Below are positions 36,358 through 49,525 of a stretch of DNA of 64,000 nucleotides, in pieces. Every line of letters begins with the position of its first letter. Within the stretch, counting starts at the first letter, position 1. The stretch is from Gentiana macrophylla (lineage: Eukaryota; Streptophyta; Magnoliopsida; Gentianales; Gentianaceae): positions 186,621,333 to 186,685,332 of the forward strand of contig CM047805.1 of NCBI GenBank assembly GCA_026214975.1, written 5' to 3'. The notes beneath the pieces are model-generated. The model did no database searches and had not been told where the DNA came from. It saw nothing but the letters and a program-made list of their open reading frames with translations. The position numbers and the translations under genes were made by a program.

Positions 36358-38305
36358 CTTCGGCCGCAGTAATTATTTTTCCTATACACTGATCACTGAG
36401 AACACAGAGGCGAAAGTGGAGTAATGAGATTTCACGTGCTAGTAGACAATAGTGACGAATGGCGTGCAGCGGAGCTTTTTATAAAAAGCTGCCGCCAGCT
36501 GCGATAAAAGCGAGACGATAGAGACGGCGGGATATTTTAGGTAGGTTTTCTCTCGAGTATTTTTGGAGGGAATATGGACGCTGCCGGCCGGTAGACGGTC
36601 AACTTTTTTTCTGGAAGTTTGTTAGTTTGACTTCCCTTGTAGTAGTACTTTTTTTCTAATCATAAAAAATCATCTTATTATTAAAATAAATCTTTTTTAT
36701 AACAAATTATTAAACCAAATCTGCTATGCAATAGATGGCGGCAAACAACGAAAATACTTGTGTGGTGTATGAAAACATTAAACAATATAAACTATACAGC
36801 TTCATTCTATATTTTAATTATGTGGTTATGATCGTTTCATTCGTTACCTCACTTCAAAATACAATCCCGACACAAATATTTCTCAGCAAATATCCCAATG
36901 AAGTATTGGTCAAGCAGTGAATGCTAAGACTCGAGAACAATGAGGTCTAGCACCGTAATCTTGTGGTCCATCAAATGAAATAGGTGCACATTTTAGAGAT
37001 ATAAATAAGGTATTAACAATAGAATTACTGGGTATCAATTGTCGGTATATAGGCCTTTAACATACCGTGAAAATCATTTGTTTGATTTTATGAGTGAACT
37101 CTATGAGTGATATTTAGGTTCAACCTTACTTTGTCTTGGGTATTTGTTTATTTAGTGTATTTATCAAAGATCTTTATTTATTTAGTACTTTATTTAGGGA
37201 CGATGGACAGTTCACGTCCCTAAATATATTTAGTTATGACTTATGAGAACTTGTAAAAATAATGATAGAGATGATGTTATAGTTGAAGAATGAATACTTA
37301 GTTGTCTGAATACGGATGTAAAATAAAATATTTATTATTTCGTAGTATTTAAATTGTGTGGGATAATGCTAAAGATGATCTTAAACAGTATGTTGTTTAG
37401 ACGGTAATCGTAAAACAAGATTATATATTATTTTATAGTATTTACGGATAAAGACTGAAATGATGATGTATAGAAACGCCCTAGCATGTTTTTTTTTTTT
37501 TTTTTAAGAACCCGAACGTGTTGGTTAACTAAAACATGACAAACACTAAAATCATCAAACTAAAACATATCAAACGCTAAAATGTAATCTTTCCAAATTG
37601 TATTCTTTTTCTTTTTCTTTCAAGTCTTCCAATCCAAACAAGGGAGAGACATGTACCAGGCCGTCCCTGTGTAAGGCTAAAAAAATTTAAGACCTTCGAC
37701 TCTGTGAAAAAATAATATATTACAACTATTTTTTAGGTACAATATGCTGATGAGCTTTATAAAAAAAAGTAATGGAATTTTATTAGACTTTCTTTCACTG
37801 AATTCGGTTATAAATTTAAGTCTTACCGGTGTTTTAAGTTGAGTAAAAAAATATAAACTAACCTAAAATACACTTCTATTACATGAAAACGTGGGCCCTA
37901 AAATCACAAGTTTCTGTGGGGGCCTTAGGCCGCGGCCTTGTTGGTCTACCCCCATGGACGGCTCTACATATACAAGACACCACAATGACATTCGTCACTT
38001 GAAATGTCGATTCTAAGACGTGAAGTTCGACTTTTCAGATGTTGAATATCCACATTCGACCTATGAAAAATCGAAACACATGGTGATTGTGTCACGGTAG
38101 AAGTATAATACTTTATTCGTCCCCAAAATATAAGCAATTTTTTTTGCTTTGTCGTGTTATATAAGACATTTTAAGATATTAATGCAATAATTATTATATT
38201 TTTATTCCTCTTACACGTAATTTATTATTAATTCAAGAAAATATTATTACTCTATAACTAACTATTGTATTATTATAATCAAATGATATAAAAGTATAAA
38301 GTATA
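36358..38305. other. DCP1 upstream flank and intergenic DNA
   Basis: 36358-36620 is comparatively GC-rich and is the probable DCP1 promoter and 5' UTR. Farther out is AT-rich DNA with a T run at 37490-37505 and a possible TIR repeat at 37658-37967. The last part (TTCGTCCCCAAAATATAAGC near 38119) looks like one end of a Stowaway-type element interrupted by Copia element 2. Confidence 0.45.
37658..37967. repeat. Possible TIR element (GGCCGTCC ends)
   Basis: Left end AGGCCGTCCCTG and right end whose complement is AGAGCCGTCCATG, about 310 bp apart. The short inverted ends are convincing only in part and I found no matching target duplication. Confidence 0.4.
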
Positions 38306-38674
38306 TGAAGAGAGTTTGAGAACGCTATAACACAAGAAAGAAACTTCAACTTATCTTTTATTCATTGATAATGAAGGAGTATAAATAGATACAATTTGGA
38401 GAGAGACTAGCTAATGGTATGCCACTGAGTATGTAGACGTGGGCACACAAAAGCAAAAAGTAAAAGTACAATCTATGACTATGTCTATGACATAAAGTAA
38501 ACTAGAGTTTGACATATTAATTGTTTATATGTATCACAATTAATATGTCTTTTACAAATAAATAAAGTGTACAAATAAAGTTACGCACGACATAGTCTCA
38601 TTGTGATCACGAGGATCAAGAGCCTGCCGATCACTCTCGAGCCTCAAGCAGATCGAGAGTGATATATTTCCACA
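38306..38674 (-). repeat. 3' LTR of Copia element 2
   Basis: 369 bp, TG...CA ends, differing from the other copy by many substitutions and small indels, so this element is older than Copia element 1. Confidence 0.88.
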
Positions 38675-41600
38675 CCCCCTCAAACTGGGTCAGATATATT
38701 GATGCAAAAAAGTTTGCTACTTAGTCTCATTTGAACGTAAGAGGTGGAATAGCCTTGGTAAGAATATCGCATTTTGATCTTCTCGGGGAACATACTGGAG
38801 TTGAATAATCTTGGCATCAATCTTCTCCTTCGTAAAGTGTCTCACAATGTCCACATGTTTTGTTTTGTCATGATGGACTGGATCCTCTCGCCATGCATAA
38901 GTAAGGTTGAGTTATTATCACAACAGAGTGTGATAGTTCTTTCAATAGGTTCTCGGTTCAAGAAGTACTACTTTTTGAGCCAAAGAGCTTCACAAATGCC
39001 TAAAACCAAAGGCCCTCGAGTTCGCCAAGATCGCTTCTAGACACGTGAGGTTGTTTCTTGCTCCTCCAAGTAACAAGATTGCCCCATACATAGAACAATA
39101 GCCTGTGGGTGTACCTTCTATCTATGTGGCATCCAAATTTCAATCAAGATCAAGATAGACCTTGACGGATCTATCGCCAGACTTGGTGAAGTGTAACCTT
39201 GGCCGGAGAGGACTTCAAATACCGCAGATTCTATTCACCGCATCCCAATGTTGCTCAAGAGGGCAATGCATGAATCAAGCAACTGTGATCGACACCATAT
39301 GCAATATCCGGTCTTGTATGGGATAGTAGATGAGTTTCCTACAAGTCTTTGATATTGTTCCTTCCTTACAAAGAATGTCACCATGTAGCAGGTATGACTC
39401 GGGTCTACTCAGGATACAAAGAGGTTTGCACCCCAAAGATGCCGCTTTCTTCAAAGAGTCCAAGACATATTTCCTTTGGGAGACTGAGATTCCTTTGATG
39501 TTTCTAGCTACTTCCATGCCAAGAAAATACTTAAGTAAACCCAAGTCTTTAACCTCAAAATACCTTTGCCAAAGAATTCTTTCAAGTGTTGGATCTCAAG
39601 CAGGTCATCTCCAAAGAAGGATGATATCATCCACATGACAATAAGAATAGACCTCTTCTCGTTGGTTGTCTTGATGAACATAGTGTGATCGAATTGCATT
39701 GGTGATATCCAAAGCAGCTTTGACCACAGCTTGTTAATTTTCCAAACCATGCCCTTGGTGATTGCTTCAGCCATATGTAGATTTCCTCGCTTGCACACCT
39801 TGCCTTGAGTATGAGGATTGATAAAACCAGGAGGTATAGTCATATAAACCTCCTCGCAGAAGTCCCCATTTAGAAAAGCATTTTTGATGTCCAATTGATG
39901 AAGAGGCCACTGTTGGACAAATTAGAGAAATTAGTACCGACAAAGGTTTGAGCTTTGCCACTGGTGCAAAAGTTTCTTTATAGTCAATGCCATAAGTTTG
40001 AGTGAATCCTCGCTACCAATCTGCTTTGTACTTGTCAATAGTGCCATCAAGAGTGTATTTGATAGTGAATAACCATTTGCAAATGACTGCCTTCTTGCCT
40101 TTTGGAAGAGTTGTGAGATCCCAAGTATGATTATCCAGAGGCGCTATCATCTCTCTTTTAACAAAGAAATTTTCCACTTATCATTTTGAAGGGCCTCCTG
40201 AATATTTCGAGGATAGAGTGAGAGTCCAGTCCTGTGTAAACATGGCAAAGACAGAGAGACAACCGATCATAAGATAAATAAGAATGAATAGAATGATCGC
40301 AGTATGATCTTTTCCTTTCCTTAGAGCAATAGTCTCATCATCCACTTCAAAGATCACCGAGAGTCAATAAGCCGAGGTCCAAAGCAGACTGTTCCCAAGA
40401 GTCGCCGAGGTTCCGCCCAAAGAGGCTCGGGTCGCAGACTCGTGGTTAGTAGATCGCCGAGGTCGGGTAATGCGAGTATCCGCAGGATGTCGGGCGTTAT
40501 GAGTCCGCCGTGGGTTAGACTCACCGAGGGTAAATGGTTTGCCGAGGAACGAACTTAGTTCAATCTCAATCAGTTTCCATCGCTGGATCGCTCAAGAGGT
40601 TTGTCAGAATATGGAGTCCTTTCAAAGAATTTCACATCCATAGAATTGTAAAATTTCTTTTCAAGAGAGAGTAACACTTGTAACCTTTCTCTCGCCCCGT
40701 GCATATCCAAGGAAAATGCACTTATGAGCTTTAGGATCAAGTTTACTTCATGTTGAGCATGGATATAAACAAACACAAGACAACCAAAGATCTTTGGAGG
40801 CAATTGGGTAATAAGACGAGAGCAGAGTGTGTGGTCACAGGTTTGGAGAGGAGTTTTGAAACCTAACACTCTGCTGGGAAGTCTGTTGATTAAATATGTT
40901 GCAATAATATATAGCTTCACCCCACATGTATTTAGAACATGTGTAGTGAACATGATTGATCTCGCCATTTCCAAAGCAGATGCCTGTTCTTTTCTTTCAA
41001 AGAACCCCATTCTCGCTGAGGTGTTTCTACACAACTACCGATATGAACAATTCCTCTCCGTTAGTCAAGAAGTTAATGAGGTTAGACTCATAGTATTCCG
41101 TGAGCATTATCGCCTTTAAGATCTTGATCTTAGTATCAAATTGGGTGGAGACCATGTGATAAAATTCTTGGAAGATAGTCCAACTTCGATTTGTCTTTCA
41201 TTAAGAACAAACCAAGTGTTTCTGTATGATGATCATCAATGAAGGTTACAAACCACCTTTTTCCTCGTTATACTTTTCACTTTGAGGTCCCCATACATCA
41301 CTGTGAATTAGTGTGTGAAAGGGAAGAGGGCAAGTGAGGTAACTTAGCATACACAGATTTGGTGAGTTTAGCAAATTGACAAATATCACATCAAGATCAT
41401 TAAGATTACATCCTTTAAACAATTCAGAATTAAAGACTTTAAATAACCAAAACTTGGATGTCCTAGTCTATAATGCCATAACATGATATTGTCAAGTTTT
41501 TGAGTGCAGTCGCTGAGGCGATTCTCGCCTTCGCCTTCTGCCTTCAAAGGGTTGATCACAAACAATCCCGAAAGGGGTTTAGCTTGACCAATCACTTCCT

Positions 41601-42968
41601 CGAAGAAAGATCCTCGAATATGCACCGATTCTTATTAAAAAACAAATTCAATTTCGTATCTTTAGTGAGTTTATCGATGAGATATAAGGTTACTGCCTAA
41701 CTTTGGAACAAACAGACATTCTCAGAGATATCCGATTAGTAAGTTTAACCTTCCCAACACCTTTGCATAAGAAATGTAATCATCGCTAGCCTTAATTTCG
41801 TGAATTTGGTTGCATGGCATATATTGGGTAATAAGGTTTTTATTACTAAATATATGGGAAGACGCCTAATCAACAATCCAAGTCTCATTACTAAGAGGTG
41901 AGTAAAATATACCTGCTTTTAGCATGAGTGGCCATTTCAAGAGGGGAGCTACCTTCCGATGCCGAGCAATAAAGGCTTTAAATGCAAAGAAACTGAGCAT
42001 TCACTTTATCATCATTCTCCTCTTCACCGACAAGTTTGCCTTGACTTTCCCTGGTTGGTTTTGAGGTTTTAGAGGTTAGGTTTGCCATGTAGCTTCCAAC
42101 AATTGTCCTTGGTGTGATTTGTGCGCTTGCGCTGATCACGTAATGCCTTTCCAAATTTCTCAAGAGTTTCCCGTAAGTCTCATTAACCTTTAGCAGGCAA
42201 GACCTTCAAGAGGTTGTCACAGGGAAGTTCAAAGAAAGATCACTTTCCTCCTCGCTTTCCTCATGTTTGACCTCAAGAAACATGGATTTGAGATTTGGAA
42301 GAGGTTTAGTAGCAAGAATTCTACCTCGACATCATCAAGAGTAGGATTCACCCAAGAAGGAATTTAAATACTCTCTTTTCTCAATAATGTCTTTAAAGAG
42401 TGCAAAGATCTTTAACATCATTCCAGGGGTGAGTTTCCAACATATCTAGTGTTGCCATGCCTTAGATAGTTGATTAAAGTATTGAGTTACGCATATATCC
42501 CCTTGTCTCGCAATTTTGAATCTGAGCTTCGAGTTCATAGACTTCGATGTATTGTCCTTTTTGAGTAAAGGTCTCGGCATTGTCCTGCATTTCCTTAGCA
42601 AAGGTCATACATCATGAAGTTCTCATCGATCTCTTTTGTCATGTACCTCGTGAGGATGGTCATGACTTGGTTATTTTCTCGTGTCCCATGCTTCAAACTT
42701 GGGGTCGGGCCAAAGAGGGCAGTTTGGAACCTGCATGATATCCCATCTTGCCCTGGCCGGAGATATACATTTTCATGCACCTTGACCATAGCAAGTAATT
42801 GTTACCATCAAGTTTATGATTTGTAAAGAAGAGTGTTCGCTTATCCCAATCACGAGGCAAATTGTGAGTCTATCAAGAAGATGAAACTTCGTATAATGTT
42901 GACATTTTTCTCTAAAAGGAACCGAGTTTTGCAAATGGATTTTAGAACTCGCAGAAGGCTCGATACCA

Positions 42969-43349
42969 CGAAGAGAGTTTGAGAACGTGTTAACACAAGA
43001 GTAAACTTCAACTTATCTTTTATTCATTGATAATGAAGGAGTATAAATAGATACAATTTGGAGAGAGACTACTAATGCAGTATGCGCTGCCACTGAGTAT
43101 GTAGATGTGGGCGGCACAAAAGCAAAAAGTAAAAGTACAATCTATGACTATGTTTACGACATAAAAGAAACTGAGCTGACATATTAATTGCTTATATGTA
43201 TCACAATTAATATGTTTTTTACAAATAAATAAAGTGTCATAAATAAAGTTATGCACTTACATACCATCATGTGATTACGATGGCGATCGCAGATCTGCCG
43301 ATCACCTCACTGAAATTTCAAAGAGACTGCTGAGTGATATATTTCCACA
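42969..43349 (-). repeat. 5' LTR of Copia element 2
   Basis: 381 bp; its outer TG has become CG on the plus strand (42969-42970). It abuts the primer binding site at 42957-42968. Confidence 0.85.
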
Positions 43350-43354
43350 GTATA

Positions 43355-44552
43355 TTTGCCCATATAGGATATCCAAAATAATATGCGCAGCGCGCCCTAT
43401 TTTATTTTTACAGTAGTTAAAGTTTCCTCAAAATAAACTTTTTTACAGGAAGGCGGTTATTCCAATGGTATATATTAGCATGTGAAAAAGGTTAGACTCT
43501 TTGATTTAAAGTACTGATACATCCTTCAAAAAACAAAAAACAAAAAAATAAATGATACAAGTTCGTTACAGTCATTCTCACGGTCTTCTTAAATAGTCTT
43601 TTATAAGTATTGACAAAGAGATTTAATGATTGGATTTGGCAAAAACAAAAACAAATACTATTGCTTTCAGGTTCCTTTCAAATTAAATTTCACAAGAGTT
43701 GTTTTCCAACGTTTCAACTTGTTGGTTCGATGAATTGTGACATAACAAATCACACGATACATTCACAACATATATTATATCAGCACAGCAATAAAGATCT
43801 AATATCAATGTCGTTTTATATAAGATTTGTAACTGTGGTGCATGCTATGCACCCGTAATCGTAATTTATGGTATAATGTATTGTATCCGATACGTAGACG
43901 ACATAGCTAATACACATCGAATTCTTAGGATACACATCTGATCGATCGTAAATATTTAGAATTTTAACATTTGGATATGAATATTCAAATACGCGATCCA
44001 TAACCCTGATCTTTAAATGAAACTATATCAATATCAAGCGTTGCGCTTCAAAAGCTAAAAACACATTAAAAACTGTTACTTAGTATGCATATTAATACTT
44101 ATTATTAGATCCTTATAGCTTTATTGTGTACATTTTGGTCATCATATTTTTAAAATCAACCAAAAAATGTTTTTTTTATACTCGTATCTTATATTTTTCA
44201 AAAACCCATATAGTCAGAGTTTAATTATTCAACCCCTTGTTATCTGGTAAAGCACAAAAGGCCATATAAAAACAAAATCGGCAAAGATGAGATATTGATG
44301 CCCACACCACAACAAGAAAAAGAAACCATTTCCATTTCATTTTGAGATTGAAAAAAAAAAAAAAAAAAAAAAGGAGAAATATACATACAATTGAATTGCA
44401 AATTTTCTTTAATCACACAAATGAATAACTTGGCTAGCTTGTTTGAGTATACAAATCCCATCGACACAAAACAAACAGACACATGAATAGAAAACGAAAT
44501 CAAATCATCAAATAAATTTTGTCTTGTTCATTTTTTTTTTAAAAATGAAAAA
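43355..44552. other. Intergenic DNA downstream of the CASP gene
   Basis: AT-rich, no recognised gene; an A run of about 23 lies near 44350. The right edge should contain the CASP 3' UTR. Confidence 0.45.
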
Positions 44553-45466
44553 TCAACGTTGTCTTCGGGCGAAAGCAGAAAGGATGACGAGGAAGATGAG
44601 GAGGACGACGGTGACAAAACCAGCAACAACAGAACCACTAGTCCTTTGACAAAAGTCATTAAACTGTTGACAAATAGCAAGCCAATTTGCATCTGAATTT
44701 CCTTCATGTGCTAAGTACACTATTGCTGCTGATGCACTTGCTGCTGCTGTTGCCAATATCACTGCCACCTGCATTCATTCATTTTATTTTATTTTTCAAA
44801 TTTTAAACCCACATTCACCTCTTTAAAATGTACTATCTACTTTGTTGTGTCGTTACTCGTTAGCATATTTTGATAGCGCGCCACAACAAAGTGCCACAAC
44901 AGTGTTATTGTTGTAACCATGCATTTTATAATGATACTTACAGTGTCAAGGATAAAAAGGAGGAGCCTAGGTGCAGCGGCAAATGGGCGGACAATGCACA
45001 CGATAGAAAAAGGTACAGATAGAATCAGGTAGCCGCAAACGATTGCCATAGCAATCACAAAGAACCTGCATTTCAATTCACAACAACAACAAAAAATAAG
45101 TTTATGTGAGAAATGATTTCCTGTACAGAATTACATATAATAAGAAGAAGTTTGATTTGAGGGGGCCCGGGCGTACGAGAAAGTAGGGAGATCGTCATAG
45201 CTGGCTTTGAACTGGAAGAACTGAGTGAAGAAAGGAAGGGTTTGCTCAGTAGTTCCCATAGAAATGGTGGCACCTAAAGCGGATACAGACGCAGCTACAC
45301 GGAGGATTAGATCAAAGATCGCAACCCCTCTATTGTACCCTCCATTTTTACCAGAAACAGCAGCAGAATAGGCAGGGGTTCCTCCTCCTCCAAGTAGAGA
45401 TGCTTTTCCTTTCCTTTCCCTGCTTGTCTCCGCCTCTGCGATATCAATCTTAGTTGATGACTCCAT
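44553..45466 (-). CDS. Casparian strip membrane domain protein (CASP)
   Basis: Three exons at 45177-45466, 44942-45065 and 44553-44768 (TGA 44553-44555) join in frame to 209 residues, the usual CASP length. CASPs are four-span plasma-membrane proteins that build the endodermal membrane scaffold directing Casparian strip lignification. TM1 lies in exon 1 ([18 protein letters not shown], with the conserved Arg), TM2 in exon 2 ([19 protein letters not shown]), TM3 across exons 2 and 3 (LFILDT joined to [13 protein letters not shown], conserved Asp) and TM4 in exon 3 ([17 protein letters not shown]). The first extracellular loop contains [20 protein letters not shown], a signature of true CASPs, and the second [15 protein letters not shown]. 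The N-terminus is a cytosolic, Gly/Ser-rich tail. Intact; standalone gene. Which CASP number it is cannot be told from sequence alone. Confidence 0.96.
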
Positions 45467-46914
45467 TGATAATTAATATGTTACGTACAGATAGATATCG
45501 TAGATAATAAATAGAACAGTTGGAATTGTGAAGGTTTTTGAATGAAACAGAACAGTAGTGGATGTTTGGTGTGAGAAAGAGGGAGGGAAAGATGGTCTAT
45601 ATATATACATGGTTGTTGGCTGCGTGCTGTAAAGAGTATTTGCATGCATGCATGGAGCAACTGAACTAAGTCAACTAAGTAATAAGAGGAGTTGTTAATT
45701 ATTCCAACTTTTTCACAAAAGTATATATTTTGCTGCTACCGACTTTGCACTCTCAACTAAACAACTTAACTTTAACTACTTTAATTTGTAGGCCTAATTC
45801 TAAACCATTTTTCTGGCCGGCATTTACATCGTGTTCTATACTGCTGTTTCTATTCCTATAATAAAGATATAAAGTAAAATTTTCCTCAAATATATTTTTA
45901 AGGCCAATGATATAGTGATCCCCATTCATGAAAGACTTTATTTTAATGGTATTTAGTATAAAAGATAAGGATAAAGATGTTGTTGTGGAGTGTTTTAATT
46001 ACGATGTTGAAAATAGAGATATGTATTATTTGTAGATTAAAAACGGTGTGAATGTCTTTTTTCTCCTCCTGTCCTATGCTCTCTTTTTTTCTTTCCTTTT
46101 AACATAAACCACATACACCCTCAGGCTGGACATGCTATTTCCCCCTTTTTCAAACAACCTTTGGAAGTCTGGGAAATGATATTATTACTCTTTTAAACAC
46201 TAACTAATACAGCTTTTATTATTTCTTTTTCATGTTACACTTAATTAATTATCTATCTAACAGTTTTTTTTTTTTTTTTTTTTTTTTTTTTGGTGACCAT
46301 ATAAATATTGTATTGATGATAATCAATGTGTTTTTTTGGTGTGGTTGATAATCAATGGTTGTTTTAAACTTCTTGGCTTAAATTGTGAGTCATTTAACTA
46401 ATTTTGTGCCACTCTCGTAGACCTATAAAAAATAATATGTCTCACATCATAGACATTTAACTAATTTTATGCCACTTTTACAGGACCTATAAGAATCAAT
46501 ATCTCATCCTAATCGATGATAATCAATGATGCAAAAAGCAAAGGTATTTTCAGAAATGCGTTGTGATTGACTTTCTCTTTTTTATCATAATACATCATCA
46601 TCATCATCTATTGTTGTTTAATTTATCATAATAAAAGTAACCCATTGACCAGTGACGACCATCATTCCCATTTAATTCAACTCTTACCTTAATTGTAACC
46701 AAGTCAAAAGCTTCAATTATAAAATTAGGATAATTGTTCTAGTCAACCATGGCCAACTACTTCACAAGTTCATGTAAATGATGTAATCAAACAATTACCC
46801 ACCAAATATGCACCGGGCTGATTACGGTACACAATGTACCGGAGGGTATCCGTGCCTTAACGCATATGCCTCTAATTCTCACTGGTTTTCCACACAAATC
46901 GTTAATGCCGGTAC

Positions 46915-46954
<40 letters not shown>

Positions 46955-47614
46955 AGTATATCACTTGTTCCAATCAGATTATCACGGAACGACACAAGGC
47001 TTTTTAAAGTTGAATATCTTCGGAAAGTGAATTGTATATCTTACGATCATCAACTTTTAAAAGATGTGGAGTGTATGTATGATACCCAAGTAATGTTGTG
47101 CCTCGAGGATACTACTGCAAATAAAGGTTGGTCCCCCACAACAACAAAAAAAAAGAAAAAAGACATTGGGCAGAGAAAGAGAAGTAATGTTTTGGTAATT
47201 CTAGGGGTATAAATATAGCCATTGTTGCAGCTTTAAGCAAAGAAGCATATGTTTGTCAATCCATACAGTAATACAAAGGGACTACTAATCTCTATTGCTA
47301 ACACTTCATGTCGATGATGATGATGATGATGATGATGATGAATCCAACCTAAACTTTTTTTACAAAATCCCCAATTAATTTTTCATTCTGGGGAATATAT
47401 AGGGGCACGATTTGCAATTGACAAATTTCTTACTCAGAAATGCATAAAAATAATAATAGGGCAAACCACCATTTCAACTATATGCTGCAACGACGATTAA
47501 CACCTACCAACCACACCCTTAAGAATCAAGCTTCATTCCCAATCCAAACCCAAAACTCAACTCACCCATGGCCCGGGGGTCAAAGTGCATCACTTCAGAT
47601 TACGAAGCATTCGT
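45467..47614. other. CASP upstream region and intergenic DNA
   Basis: 45467-45640 is the probable CASP 5' UTR and core promoter (TATATATA near 45599). Farther on are a T run of about 29 at 46263-46291, an imperfect tandem repeat of about 75 bp near 46388-46505, a T run of about 36 at 46918-46953, and a (GAT)n microsatellite near 47313-47341. No gene recognised. Confidence 0.5.
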
Positions 47615-49481
47615 TTAACTTAACTGAACCCCATTATCTTCACTAGACAGACTTGTGATGGAAGATGGCATTGTGTTGTATCCGTTAACCTTTATCAAAT
47701 CCAAAGACCCGTCTTTAGAAACAGCACCATCTGCTTGACCAGAAGCATCGTCGTCACATAGCTGGTCCTGTGGGTTCGGGCTAGGTTGTTGCTTCAGCTG
47801 TTCCTGACCAAGGTTCTCTGATGCTGGGGGTGTATCCAATTGATGATGTGGCTGTTCTTTCTGCATAATTTCCATGCGTTTTAGAGAAGGCACGTCACCT
47901 TTGCAGTATCTGTGCCACATAGTCTTGAATGTTGACTCCAAGTCTTTGGTGAATGTGGATCCGTCACAAAGAGGAGATTTGGACATAAGTTCTCGTAAAC
48001 TTAATCTCAACTCTGTGAGCGCTGTAACGTCAGAGGCCAACTGTAGAGCCAGCTGTACGTATTCATCTTCATTTTTTGCCACCAAATGCCCTAAACCTGC
48101 ATTAATCCATGAAATTCTATAACTAACTAATATGGAGTATGGACCTTTTTTCTTTATGAAGACTGCATCGGATGTATAATAATAAAACGATAGAGTATCA
48201 AAACCGACCAAATAGGCAAATAATAATAATCCAAGCTGGCATAGGATTAAAGAGTAAGAATATGCAAAAGAAATGACTTACCGACATTCGTTAAGAGACT
48301 CACGCCCACATTATGTGCATGAACTGAACCTCCCATTGTAATGCACGGAACTCCCATGTATAACGATTCACATGTCGTGGTTGTTCCCGCGTACGGAAAT
48401 GTATCCAGGCTGCACGCACATCAACAGTCACACAAATCAGTGTCCCTCTTGGAACACACATCGTCAAAGGCATATTCTATTGTTGAAAAAAAAAATGCAG
48501 AGACAGAGACAAAGATGAACAGGAGACAGTAAACTTGCAAACCAAGCAGGAACTTGGAAGTACTGAACGCAAAAATGTCAATCTTTTGGCCATTAAAAAC
48601 TTTTGGTTCCCATCAGAAATTTTATGTATCCATTTCAAAAACATTAAGGATTAATTCAGTAAGACCGAAAATCAAGGGCTGATCTGGACAAATGGAGAAG
48701 AAGTGAGAGCTAAAACGATAATCTTTCCCTATGTGGATAATGATCATTGCACCTCGAATGAGATTTGCAGATACATGTCCAAAATTATAAAGAAATGTTA
48801 CCTAATGTCCATGAGTGAATAAGACTGCATATGATCATGATTTAGAAGAATCAGAGGCAGAAGATCAACACGCGTCGATTCCAACCCCAGCTGCTCTAAT
48901 GTCGAAAGAAACGTCTGTCTCACACTCTCACAACAGAAAGGCTTGCACTTCACAATAAGCCTCGAATTGGGAACCGCACACAAGATCCTTGCCCAAACTT
49001 GCAACACTTTAGGTGTAATCTGAAGTAATTTAAGAAGGGAAAAAAAAAACCTAATTAAGAATCAGAAATTCAACCACCGAGCTGATACATGTGTATAAAA
49101 CGCATAAAATGATGTACCTTTGCTAGATTGTTAAAGCTACCAAAAAATAATAAAGCCATTGGAGAGAGCAGGAGTTGGACAAACTGGCCCTGCTTCAGGA
49201 GAAGGTGTATAACAAAGAAAGCACGATGGCAAACGAATTAATTCTTCAACATGTCTGCAATTATCAGCAATAGAGAAATAAAACAAATTAGAAACTTAAG
49301 ACATTTATATTATAATTCATAAAGATAACTCTCAGCAGATAACCACTCCATTACATACTTTTGTTTGGTATCGAGAGGATCAGCCAATGCATCGGTGATT
49401 CTGTAATCGATGGTAGGCAAACCAGTTGTATTTGGATAGCCAATCCAAGTCACCTAACAGTAATCAAGAAAAAGGTCAAAA

Positions 49482-49525
<44 letters not shown>

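Larger units (their letters stand above)
38306..43349 (-). mobile_element. Ty1/Copia LTR retrotransposon, heavily decayed
   Basis: LTRs at 38306-38674 and 42969-43349 share TTTGAGAACG...ACACAAG, TTATCTTTTATTCATTGATA and AGTGATATATTTCCACA. A 5-bp target duplication GTATA lies at 38301-38305 and 43350-43354. The primer binding site (42957-42968) reads TGGTATCGAGCC on the minus strand, directly adjacent to the right LTR, and a C-rich tract (purine-rich on the minus strand) follows the left LTR at 38675. Minus-strand coding remnants: an integrase-zone block, LWHYRLGHPSFGYLKSLI (41386-41625), an RT block, MDIKNAFLNGDFCEEVYM (39508-39894), and a later LKYFLGMEVARN block (39275-39544). Every domain is broken by stops or shifts. 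Confidence 0.92.

Noticed and set aside
46808..47212. 134-codon plus-strand frame with a poly-Phe tract
   Set aside because: Created by a 36-base T run in intergenic DNA; no homology and no splice context.
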